From NCBI GenBank assembly GCA_002633005.1, contig NMRA01000883.1, forward strand, positions 7,929-71,928: a DNA stretch of 64,000 nt, written 5' to 3'. The stretch comes from Phoronis australis (taxonomy: Eukaryota; Phoronida; Phoronidae). Below, piece by piece: positions 11,160-20,878 of the stretch (positions are counted from its first letter, which is position 1; each line of letters starts with the position of its first letter). The position numbers and the translations under genes are program-made. The notes under the pieces are model-generated. The model was not told where the DNA came from. It was given only the letters and a program-made list of their open reading frames with translations, and ran no database searches.

Positions 11160-12560
11160 TCACAAACATCAATGGTCTTAAGTCTATTAACTTTGCAAGG
11201 TTTGGATTGCTTAAGAACACTTTTGCTGATAGCAAGTACAAGTTGTAGAAATATGTGAGTCTGGCAAAATTACTTGCGACGAACTCAAGACTATATTATC
11301 TATTCCCAATTATTCCTTGGCATACCATAATAGCAATGGCTGGGGTGTAATACTGTTTAGTCACAAATTGGTAAAGGTTTATACAAATGCTTTATTGAAA
11401 TATGCGTAAATTATAAGAAAATGAATTACTATTTCTTCTATCGTTCCCCGTGTCAGTCTTCTGTCAAGCGCAAAGCTCTTCTACAGGGAACTGTGCGAAT
11501 TTTCTAAATATAACGGAACAGTCATCGTAAACGATGACGTCAAAGGTCGAAATAGTACAACTGGTTTTCTGACCACCACGATAATCAGGCGGGTACTGAA
11601 ATATTGGACATACTACTTGCAAACGACTATGTACAACTGATCAACGAGCCTAGAATCTTGGTGACTTCCAAATATTGCAATGACTTGTGTATTACCAGCA
11701 ACCCCAGTTCTTTTGGGTCCACGTGTTTAGAAATACGGCAAAGTAAATCAAATTCACTTGCACAACTACTAAATGAACCATGATCGGGATGCAATTATCA
11801 GATACTGTAGTACCGAGGTTCAATAAAGAACTCACGTCAGTTTGGCTTTCTCCTAGGAAAAAGTACAATATTCCAACTCATTGGAATTATCCGTTACATA
11901 AATTTACAGTTTGAAAGTAACAATAATGTCAGGTCTGTTTATCTTTACCTAGCATCTGCCTTCGACACGGTCCTGCATGACCTACTCATCTACAAGTACA
12001 ACTCATTATCTGTTAGGGTATTAAATTTATTGGACTCTTATCAGCACAATCCCGTGTACAGGGTTCGAATGGATGTCGTCTTCTCCAGGTTATGTGAATG
12101 CAGGTGTGCCCCAAGGCAATGTTATTGGTCCGTTACTTTTCCTTCTATACACCAATGACTGTCCCGAAAAATCTCATTTGAGTGCTACCTATACGCTGAC
12201 GACACATCTTTGTTTTTCCTTTCCTTAAGGAAAGTCCACAACTACTGATGAGACTACACAGATTTTCTGCGTGTGCTACCAAATGGCGAATTAATTTCAA
12301 ACCAGAAAAAAAAATGTTGACATTATCTTCGCACCATCCCAAAACTCACATCTGCATGTAGATCCAGTATTTGATTTACGACTTAGTGGTTGGAGAATAC
12401 TCAAACATGTACCCGTAAACACTTAGGTATTATGAATGATCACGTCGTGATCTAGTTGCTAAGATTCAAAAATTGTCGAGTCCAATCAAACTGTACCAAG
12501 ACACTTAAGAGCATGTTCGCAAATGGACCAGGCAGAGGGTGATAAACGCTATGTCACAGA
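11160..12560 (+). pseudogene. Decayed LINE (endonuclease end plus reverse transcriptase)
   Basis: Several plus frames, broken by stops and shifts, follow the order of a LINE ORF2. LINEPRILVTS near 11640 resembles the end of the apurinic-type endonuclease domain. QFGFLLGKSTIFQLI near 11840-11890 resembles the RT fingers (QFGFxxGxST). SAFDTVLHDLL near 11955 is the RT palm motif (xAFDxVxH). AGVPQGNVIGPLLFLLYTND near 12105-12160 is the GVPQGSxLGPLLFxLYxND motif, followed by a shifted YADDT region. The copy cannot encode a working protein. Probably CR1/L2/Jockey-like in the broad sense; clade not assigned. Confidence 0.8.
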
Positions 12561-12569
12561 TTCTCTTTA

Positions 12570-15500
12570 TATTTTGTCGGTGAGATGACACTGGCCCCAC
12601 TGACTTCAGACCACCTTTATTATTTTTCAAAACGCCCCCTTTTGGTTTCCATGGATACTATTTGTTTCCGACAAGTTTTAAGCTTAGCGGCAGTTAAGTT
12701 TTACTAAAATTCCGACTGTTACGTTAGGCAGTGGATGTAACGTTGAAATATTGAACCTGTGTTATTGATCAGGTGTGACCTTCGACTACTTTATTCATGA
12801 AAATTTAAAAGTTTTCGATAATTTTTTGTCTGTTTTTAGAGCCGCATAAGATGAGTACTTTTAGTGATTTTTGAAACTGTCAAATTTGGCTAAATTTATA
12901 TCGGGAACAGAACATTTTAGTGCCAACCAGTGTGTTGAGCTATTTTAGGTCTACAAAATATGACAAAAATTTCCAGGCGCGAACGGATTTCATGGCATTT
13001 GACGTCAAAAATGACTGGTGGTTACACCATTTCACCACAATGCGTAATGTCGCAAACGTCAATAAAAAGTGAACATTTGTAAATAGTTTGCAAGCAATCA
13101 ATTTATCATTCATCAAATTTCGTATTTTCTAGGCACTGAGGGTACATTACTTTATTTCTAAAAAGTGCTCGTAGTCATGGAATTAGGATACTTACTACAC
13201 AAATAGCAGTGTAGTTTTGGCAGAACACCTTTAGCGAGAGTCGAAATTCAAATCTCTCTGGTTTTACAAAGCTCAGTAATTTTATTTGCACGGCTAAAAA
13301 CAAAAAAGAAACACCGCCGACAAATCATTTTCACATTTTCCTTCAAAAATCGCCGTTGCCGTCTCCCCACTTGCGACGTTCCAAATCTTACAGTGTTGTA
13401 TGAACAAGATCATTTATTTTTGGTTTTATCTGTGACTGTCCTGTTTACGAAGATGCTTAATGTGGGTTAGCTGTGGAGTGTGTCTGAACAAACGTTTTTT
13501 TTAGGAATCTTCAAGTGGTTTTGATGCAAAGCGATAAAAGCGGAGGACAGTGTCAAGGTGAAAGATTCATTGGCAATTACAGGCAAATGGAAAACCACTG
13601 GTCAGAGTCATTCCGTGGACGTTATATAGCCGCCAGTGTCCCAATAACTTCACTTTTGAAGTGGTATGGCTGGATAATGTTATCATTTTGCTATCTGCGT
13701 GCATTTTGTTGTGATTGACACAAGTGAAAAATGGGAGATTTTCGAGTAGCAATGGGGGCTGACAACATGGAACCAGCTACCAGTGAGAAGATATTTCACC
13801 TGCGCAGTGGGAGGCACGGAGGAACGTACTTGAATAAGTGTATGTGACTAGTTGTGAGAAGTCTAAAAAGTGAATTCATAATACTTCCCAGTCCTCCAGA
13901 GGGCAAAGATACATGTATCCTGTTCCACGTGATCAGCTGTTACTTGACTATATAAATGCCTCATGTTGGAAGCATGATCCACTGCAGAGGTCATGTGAAA
14001 GAAGTGAGGATGATAAAGGCTGCTTTCAGTATAAAGTCCATAAGTACACGACAAGTATTGTATTGTAGCTCCTGTTTTTCCATGACTTCTCATCAGACAA
14101 ACAATATACAGCATATAAACTTTGAAACTCCGTTCAAAATATAACTTCATGCACGTTGGATTCTAACTGCTAAGTCTTCGAGGTGCTTTAATAGCAAGAC
14201 CACCAACTTTCTAAGGCAAAATCACATCAGAGATATCTAAATGTGGTATTTGATCAAAGTGCAAATGGACTGGCTCAAATAGGAGACTCCTATGTTAGTT
14301 GTTCCAAATACAAGTGATCTCGCTTTCATGTACCTCCTCATCCCATACGGTACACCTAACTCCCCAGTCTGTATATACAATGTTGGACCACTTTAAAGTA
14401 AAAGGTGACGTTTAATGCGACTAGAATATGGTTTAACACTCATTGCCTGGTTAATTTTTACAAACTACCATGGAAACAACGTGTTCTTTGATCAAAATGC
14501 CAGTGAATTGGTTCAAGTATGACATTCCTAATGTTTACCTTTCAAAATATAGGGCCCCTCCCTTAATTTGTCATCACATATACTACAAGAAACTAGCCAG
14601 TCTGCCTAAATCACTACCTTTCCTTAAGCTTGCACATAAGTTAACACTCAGATAAGGCTTCGCTTTTCAGTTAAGTGAGATTGAGTGCAATATGAATTTG
14701 AAAGATGACAACTGAAATACCAGCATCTTTAAATAAACTGGACATCAATGTTTCAACCAGAACACTAACTAAACATCCTAAATTTTACTGACAAAATCAT
14801 AGCAAGTGTTGCTATATTGTATTTTACATTTACCTCAGTTTCTACAATATCACATTGATAACAACTGGTTAAATCACTCAGACAACCCAACAGATTGTAT
14901 AATGTTTGAACAAAGATGAAATCCGGAGTATTACTGGACATCACTGACTGTCAAGTTCATTATCTCCTTTATTTGACCATTTTCCAGCGCGGTTCAAGGC
15001 AGCCAAGCGTGAAAAGAAACCTTTATCCTGTTGTAGTGTCAGCCAGCCTTCCTCCCGAAACAGCTTATCCGTTTTCATCGCCTGTGCAGTTTTTGCCGGG
15101 TCTGCTTCGTTGTTCTACTTTCTGAAAAATGACAGGCAGGTTGTAACACTCTCTAATTATACACTTTTTGCAGAGCTTTGTTGAGCCCAGCCACTACACA
15201 GGTGTGACTGCCGCTGAGTGATCCAATGATTTTAGCTGAAATAATTCATTTGACCCATGGAGTGTAATATGTAAAACCACCATAAGTACATAGTGTACAA
15301 CAAGAAAAAACGCTGTGGGTACTTCATTTATTTTTGCCAGTTTGTTCCGATTCCTTTGGACATCAAATGAATATCATATCCAGACAACAAATGTCAACAT
15401 AGTGGTACTCATAAAACATAACGACACGCTACGATTTCCAGAATTACATAATTCACTGACTGCTGAAGTGAAAAGAAATTCCGGCACGCAGGTTGTCAGT

Positions 15501-15770
15501 TAAAATTGGAATTTATAATGCTATAACTACAGCACTCATCAATATATCTATAGAAAAAATACTTCCTGTAATGAACAAAAACGAAGATTTATAACAACAA
15601 TATCGGTTGTTGAAAAGTGAAAACAATGATATTGCATTTTCCGCTTGCAACAAGTACAGGCCGCTAGATGCACATAATCTCCGACTAAACTTACAACTAA
15701 CGCAAGACGCCACTAGTAAGTGGACTGAATAGCTCTAGGCTAGCCTAGACTCCAACAACGGCGACAGGGC
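12570..15770. other. No recognisable feature
   Basis: About 3.2 kb without a supported exon, RNA or transposon. Open frames of 60-95 codons occur on both strands but show no domain, no repeat and no consistent splice structure. Confidence 0.45.
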
Positions 15771-15775
15771 AGGTA

Positions 15776-16083
15776 TGTTGTAATAAAAAGGGAGGGGGTC
15801 GGCTGCCTAAGCAGGCACACAGGTTCGGGCCTATTAACGCGGTGCCAGGGAAAAGTCCGAAGTATACTCACATTACGTCCGCACAGGACGGCAGCGAACT
15901 CCAGAAGACCCAGACGATCTTGTCACGTGGTCTTGAAGGGTGACTGGTCAGGAGATAGAAGGGTGACCTTGGCTGGGGTCTTCTGGCGTTAGATGTCGCA
16001 CCAGGCCAAGACCAACATTGTTAACAAAAGGACATCACAACATAGAGACGCCACAGCCGAGACTGACGTCGACATTTACTACA
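15776..16083 (-). repeat. 3' LTR (308 bp)
   Basis: Direct copy of the right LTR, with a few substitutions and an insertion of a few bases near its plus-strand start (TAATAAAAAGGGAGG against TAATAAAGTGAGG). In element orientation it starts TGTAGTAAATGTC and ends TTATTACAACA. Confidence 0.92.
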
Positions 16084-16097
16084 TTCCTCCCTTCCCT
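16084..16097 (-). promoter_or_regulatory. Polypurine tract
   Basis: Read on the minus strand this is AGGGAAGGGAGGAA, directly upstream of the 3' LTR. That is the expected position and composition for the plus-strand DNA primer of an LTR element. Confidence 0.85.
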
Positions 16098-16737
16098 AAA
16101 GAAAAGGAGTGGAGCCCTTATAGCAAATGGGGAACGTCATTCCCAACATATAAACATAAACCCTTGACCTAAGACAACAGTGACAAGACTTTAAACCCTA
16201 TAACTAACATGATAAGGAGTGACCATGTAAAGTAAGAATTAATGGTTAAAATGTAATCCAACTATTCTCCCCCACTACCAAAAAACAAATACTAATAAGA
16301 CACACAGTCATAGCATATATCCATTATACAGGTAGTAGTCGAACATGACTAAAAAAAGAAAAAAAAGAAAATATGCTCCACTAATACCAGTACCAGGGAG
16401 CATAGAATTTCTGGACTATGCTATGACAACACTCTGATTGTTGGTGATGACCCGGCGAGAGAATATATACATTTTTTTAAAAAAAAGCTAAAAAACTGAA
16501 CAACAAAAGCATACTGGCCATAAAATGAGTATTCATTACTTTAGTAGTGATGTACCGAGATATAAAATGATATAGTCTTTCATAACATATATAGACTATA
16601 TAGAAAACTTAACTTAATATACCAAAATAAACTATTTAGTAACAACTAATACATAATACTATAGGAAGTATAGTCTTGAATATATAAAGACTATATATAT
16701 AGTATGAAAACTTATAACAAACATATACTGCATAGTT
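16098..16737 (-). other. AT-rich non-coding 3' region of the LTR element
   Basis: Between the TatD frame and the polypurine tract there is about 640 bp of AT-rich sequence with many TATAGACTATAT-like palindromic repeats (16560-16720). No coding potential was seen. In a complete element pol might be expected on this side, but nothing resembles it. Confidence 0.6.
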
Positions 16738-17439
16738 TTAACGAATAAACACTATTTTTAAAAAATATTGGACCAGTACGCCACTTAACTGGAACTTTAG
16801 AAACTGCTGCACATGACCGGCGAAGCCGAAGTGGCAGTTTCTAAAGAACCCCGTCCACAGGAGTACATCCTCGGGCGCACCTCCAAAACAATGGAGATTC
16901 AAACCCAAGTCTGCATCACAGTGGCCCTTCAGGAGATCAAAGAAAAAGTCTTGTCCCTCCATGAAGCGTGGATTGTCGGGGGAACCACGAAGGTGGATCA
17001 CCACGACTTTGTTTTTGGAGCTGGGGGAGCAGGCCCGAACCTCCGCAAAGATCCGCACCATCTCCTCCAAAACCTCTTTTTGGATGGCCAAGTCCTCCCG
17101 GGCCTTCATACCGACCTCGCCTAGGCCAGCTATAAAGGGCTCCTTTAGTAGCTGGGGGAGACGCTCCAGAACACCGGGATTCGTTTTTCCCACCCGTTTG
17201 GGGTGGATGCCCACCACAGCCTTCCAGCCATGTGGGAAACGGGAAGCCTCAACGCACTTCCAGTTTTGCACATCGCAGAAAACTGCAATCCCACCAACCA
17301 ACCGCACAGGTTTTTGAGAAACCTGCGGCAGCTGGGTGCTGAGCATCTGGTCAATCGTCAGCATCCTAGTCTCAGTGATATGACGCTGAGCCCAGGATGC
17401 CGACAAGCGATCCCGATGGAAGTGGGCATCTATAGCCAA
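16738..17439 (-). CDS. TatD-family metal-dependent hydrolase carried by the LTR element (C-terminally truncated)
   Basis: A 233-codon frame shows the TatD nuclease signature in order. AIDAHFHRD near the start gives the HxH metal ligands (H6, H8). VVGIHP is at 75-80, AGLGEVG at 104-110 (E108 ligand), VVIHLRG at 146-152 (H149 ligand), NLHCFGG at 181-187 (H183 ligand) and HFGFAG at 203-208. TatD proteins are TIM-barrel metallohydrolases with DNase activity, normally about 260 residues, and end with an ETDxP motif supplying the last acidic ligand. That part is missing here: after HFGFAG the sequence reads as unrelated residues and stops. The first codon counted is TTG. The frame is open further upstream (KAESGPPPV), so the domain was probably fused to the preceding region before a frame break near 17470. 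Truncation suggests no catalysis in this copy. Confidence 0.85.
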   Translation of the reverse strand: MAIDAHFHRDRLSASWAQRHITETRMLTIDQMLSTQLPQVSQKPVRLVGGIAVFCDVQNWKCVEASRFPHGWKAVVGIHPKRVGKTNPGVLERLPQLLKEPFIAGLGEVGMKAREDLAIQKEVLEEMVRIFAEVRACSPSSKNKVVVIHLRGSPDNPRFMEGQDFFFDLLKGHCDADLGLNLHCFGGAPEDVLLWTGFFRNCHFGFAGHVQQFLKFQLSGVLVQYFLKIVFIR

Positions 17440-18160
17440 AACAGGAGGTGGTCCTGATTCAGCTTTGACGCGGACGGCGAAGCCCTAGATGAACGTCGGC
17501 CCTTCAGGGGCAGGCCAGGTGGCTGGCGGGCTTTTGCCACACACGACATCCGAGGGTTTGGCGAACCAGCATCCCTCACCCTTTGTGGAAGAGTGACCTT
17601 CTGCCTCCAGTGAAGCAGACGGCCAGCCTGTTGGTGTAGGGTGTTACCAGAAGATGCCTCCTGAATATAAATAGTGTCCATAGGTGCATCTACAAACTCA
17701 GGAGGTGGATCCTGCAAAACGACAAGGTTGTGGGGCACCTTTGACCCCCCTGAAATGGGATCCGGAACCATGGTGTGCAAAAAATCTAATGACTCAGAAT
17801 TAGCAACAACCTGGGTACTAGAAACAGTTTTACCATCCAACTCAGACTTATCTATCAAATTAACCGGATCTAACACTGGGGTATTAATCACATCAGTGTC
17901 AGTAATGGGTAATTCAATTGGACCATTCTGGGTGAGCACAGAACTTTGGGAGGCTGGACACTCCATATCACCAACGGAATTCCGAGCACAAGTAATATCA
18001 GTAGACAAGTCAACCAAATCATGAACTACATCACAAGATCTAGCCAATACAGGTCGACCTCTCCCCCGACACTCATCGTGCACAGAAATACCTCGAGAAG
18101 AAGTGGACAAACTTCCTGCCCTAAAACAGTCAGATTAGCCGATAGGCGTTTGATGTTTTT
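17430..18160 (-). pseudogene. Unrecognised middle region of the LTR element
   Basis: A 226-codon open frame (17430-18110, extendable upstream to about 18140) between the CCHC knuckle and the TatD domain. It is rich in S, D, P and V, with no protease DSG/DTG signature that I can place, no YxDD box, no integrase HHCC or DDE pattern. It overlaps the TatD frame by 10 bp, and the natural upstream continuation of TatD lies in the other frame, so a frame break probably separates two parts of one ancestral polyprotein. Function unknown. Confidence 0.55.
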
Positions 18161-18162
18161 AT

Positions 18163-18410
18163 TTAATGAACATAATAGACCATCCGTGGGACTGAATCTT
18201 TTAGTGGGGCGGTCTGAGGATACCCTACAATTCGTATCACGAGATTGGACTGGAGATAGACCTGATCGTACAGCCCCAACTCGTTTAAATCACCGGACTT
18301 ATCCCCAAAGGATGTACGACGAATTCTAGCAGACTGCGGGCTACGGCAGGCAGACTGGTAGTGACCAAACTTACCACACTTAAAACACATAACTGAAGGT
18401 CTCTGTGGGG
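18163..18410 (-). pseudogene. Gag CCHC zinc knuckle
   Basis: The frame contains CFKCGKFGHYQSAC, a perfect CX2CX4HX4C nucleic-acid-binding knuckle as in retroviral and retrotransposon Gag. It lies in a different frame from the Gag core upstream. The switch coincides with a run of eight C on the minus strand (G run at 18415-18422 on plus), so a homopolymer indel or slippage is the likely cause. Confidence 0.85.
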
Positions 18411-19238
18411 AAGTTTGGGGGGGGACATAGATAGCGGAGGGGATCTAGATGGTGTTGGATTAGAATCCAACATATTTAATACCCTCGACAAATCTGAGGT
18501 AATGCCCTTAAAATTCGAATTCATAGTCTGGGACATACTTTTAAGTTCTCGATGTATAAGGGCATTGTCTTCTTTAAGACCTCCTATTTCAGAGTTGACC
18601 TTAGCCATCTGAGACTGTAAAGCATGCAGCCTAGACTCAACTGCAGAGTTTGAAGCAGAGGATACTATTGGACTGAATTTAAGTGCAGGTTTTTTGTTCT
18701 GTGAAAGCAGGTTGATAGAAGCTTCGTCCTTGCGCGATGGTGAGCTCTCGAACCAAACAGACCGACGATTTTGATTTGCCATCAATCGCTGGGTCGTTGC
18801 TAACCATGCAACTTTAGACTCTGCCTCAGCTAGGGACACAGGTGATGAGTTCATCACCTGCGTACCTACAAACTTATCGCGTAACCCAAGGGAGAAACGA
18901 AATACAAGATCTACTTTTTCTTGCTCCAAAGGGTTCGGGAAGGCTTTTAAAAACAACCTGTTTAACCTACACGCCCAGTTCTCCATAGATTCCCCCGGCT
19001 TCTGCTCGGCGTATTGGAATTCAAGGCGTAGGACCTGGGTGCAGGCAGTCGAAGAAAAATGTTCCGACATGTGTGCAACCACGTCATCGAAACCAGAATC
19101 TGGGTTCGTTCTCATGAAGTTAAGGAAGAAATGCAAGGCCACATCGTCCAAACACATTCCTAACTCCGAGACGCACTTGTCTTCCGACCATAAGTTGTCC
19201 TTAGCCAAGCGCTGATATTTCCAAAAAAATCGTCCCAT
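18411..19238 (-). pseudogene. Gag core (retrotransposon Gag-type capsid)
   Basis: A helical, W/F/R-rich region with FYAEQKPGESMENW-like and WACRLNRLFLKAFP segments in the place where Gypsy-type Gag has its conserved block, followed by SLGLRDKF. A predicted coiled-coil-like stretch (MAKVNSEIGGLKEDNALIHR) precedes the zinc knuckle. Frame differs from the N-terminal part; the switch lies near an A7 run at 19221-19227 on the plus strand. Gag would package the element RNA in cytoplasmic particles. Confidence 0.75.
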
Positions 19239-19720
19239 TTGCCTTTTTCCCCTTGGTAAACTAATTTGGACGGGGCATTTGGCCTTAAACTGTAGGGACG
19301 GGTGTGGGTAGACGGACCAACCGTTCGGCTACCAGAACTCTGGGCAGGCACAGGCGAAGAAGAATCCTGCTTAGTGGAGTACTTCCTTCTTACTGTAACA
19401 GGGGATTTGTTCAACCTGTCGCATGCCTGGGCAATGCCACTTAAGTCCTGGGGCAAACGGGTACGTACAGGACTACCCAGAGGAGAGGTATCTCGGGATT
19501 GAATATCACCATACTGGGTGAAATCAATGCCAGAAATAGCACTCCTCGTCAACCTCCATCCGGAATGGATGTGGTTAATATTCTCTGGGGTTATCGGCTG
19601 AGTTTGCCGAAAAGCCAGAATGGATTGGGCAATATCTTCTGTCATGCCCGAGAGCTTGAATAACTCTTGGGAAAGACAGAAGTTTACTGGAATCCTGTCT
19701 TGGAAAGACATACTAAACAC
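19225..19720 (-). pseudogene. Gag N-terminal region
   Basis: An open frame beginning MFSMSFQDRIP at 19720 (a second ATG three codons on) runs into the Gag core region, where the frame breaks. It is S/T/P/R-rich in its second half, as in many Gag matrix-like regions. It starts about 340 bp downstream of the 5' LTR, a normal leader length. Confidence 0.65.
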
Positions 19721-20041
19721 AGGGTGCTTCGTCTTAGGAAAACCATGTGGTCACGTGACCTATTCTAGAAATTCTAGAAAGGTTCAAAACTCTAACTACA
19801 ATACAAAATAATAAATATAAACTATACTATATACAATTATACCAATAATAAATACCTATTTACAAAAACCTACAATTCCTAAATTAACGCAAAACGCTTG
19901 AAATACTCGTAAACATGAACTCAGGCACTGCAAAAGCAGTGACGCACGTGGCTGTCAAAATGGGTACGAGAAAACAAGTTATGAAAACTTATTTCCCGCC
20001 ACCACCGAAAGACACGCACGCCGCTCCAACACCGGGAAATA

Positions 20042-20057
20042 GGTGCCGACTACGCCA
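20042..20057 (-). promoter_or_regulatory. Primer-binding site
   Basis: On the minus strand, two bases after the 5' LTR, the sequence is TGGCGTAGTCGGCACC. It begins with TGG, complementary to the CCA end of a tRNA, so it is the expected minus-strand primer site. The tRNA species was not assigned. Confidence 0.8.
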
Positions 20058-20059
20058 AA

Positions 20060-20361
20060 TGTTGTAATAAAGTGAGGTCGGCTGCCTAAACAGACACACA
20101 AGTTCGGGCCTATGAACGCGGTGCCAGAGAAAGTCCGGAGTATACTCACATTACGTCCGCACAGGACGGCAGCGAACTCCAGAAGACCCAGACGATCTTG
20201 TCACGTTGTCTTGAAGGGTGACTGGTCACGTGATAGAAGGGTGACCTCGGCTGGGCTCTTCTGGCGTTAGATGTCGCACCAGGCCATGACCAACATTGTT
20301 AACAAAAGGACATCACAAAATAGAGACGCCACAGCCGAGACTGACGTGGACATTTACTACA
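20060..20361 (-). repeat. 5' LTR (302 bp)
   Basis: Direct copy of the left LTR and, in element orientation, the promoter-bearing 5' LTR. No confident TATA box can be named. Confidence 0.92.
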
Positions 20362-20365
20362 GGTA

Positions 20366-20873
20366 TATCATTTGCCTTTAGGAACACAAGACTGTTCATC
20401 AGTTGTTTACGGTGATGCAGGCATAGGACTACGTAATTTCACCAGTGGGTACAATAAAAAGCTCTGTCTATACTACATGTTCAAAAACAAGTACTGTTGT
20501 TACATTTTTGTGGTACATGCATGGTCACACAGTTTGTGATCTTCCTGAAAGGAGGACCAGTAACTTGCACTCCAGGATACTGTATTAGAATAACAACTGT
20601 TGTTTCTAGTGGTGCTAACTGGTTCTCAAATCATGTATCTACAAAACTGACTATTACCGCCACAATGCTATTGTGATAACCTCAAATTCAAACAAAGTAG
20701 TGGTAATACTCACCAGATCCAACAGAAAAGAACACATACATGTATGCATTGACATTGTTGAGTTCCTGCGGAAGTAAGTTGACTTTAGACATTTCAACCA
20801 GCATCCCCACTTGCAGGCTTGGCACGCGAGCTATCGCTAATAAAATGGGTGTTTGCAGAGTCTACCTGGTTTC
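20366..20873. other. No recognisable feature
   Basis: Spacer between the LTR element and the next DNA transposon; nothing supported. Confidence 0.45.
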
Positions 20874-20878
20874 CACAG

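Larger units (their letters stand above)
15776..20361 (-). mobile_element. LTR retrotransposon encoding Gag and a TatD-like hydrolase, no pol
   Basis: Two direct LTRs (15776-16083 and 20060-20361) begin TGTTGTAATAAA and end TTTACTACA on the plus strand. They are flanked by GGTA on both sides (15772-15775 and 20362-20365), a 4-bp target duplication. Coding runs on the minus strand, so the right LTR is the 5' LTR. A primer-binding site abuts it and a polypurine tract abuts the 3' LTR. The 4-kb interior codes for Gag, a CCHC knuckle, an unknown middle region and a TatD-family hydrolase. I find no protease, RT, RNase H or integrase, and there is little room for them. The layout suggests a non-autonomous element mobilised by a relative. 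LTRs differ at roughly 20 positions plus small indels, so insertion is not brand new. Several frame breaks, two in homopolymers, make this copy defective. Confidence 0.92.

Noticed and set aside
16813..17317. Plus-strand frames across the TatD region
   Set aside because: Antisense shadows of the minus-strand TatD frame.
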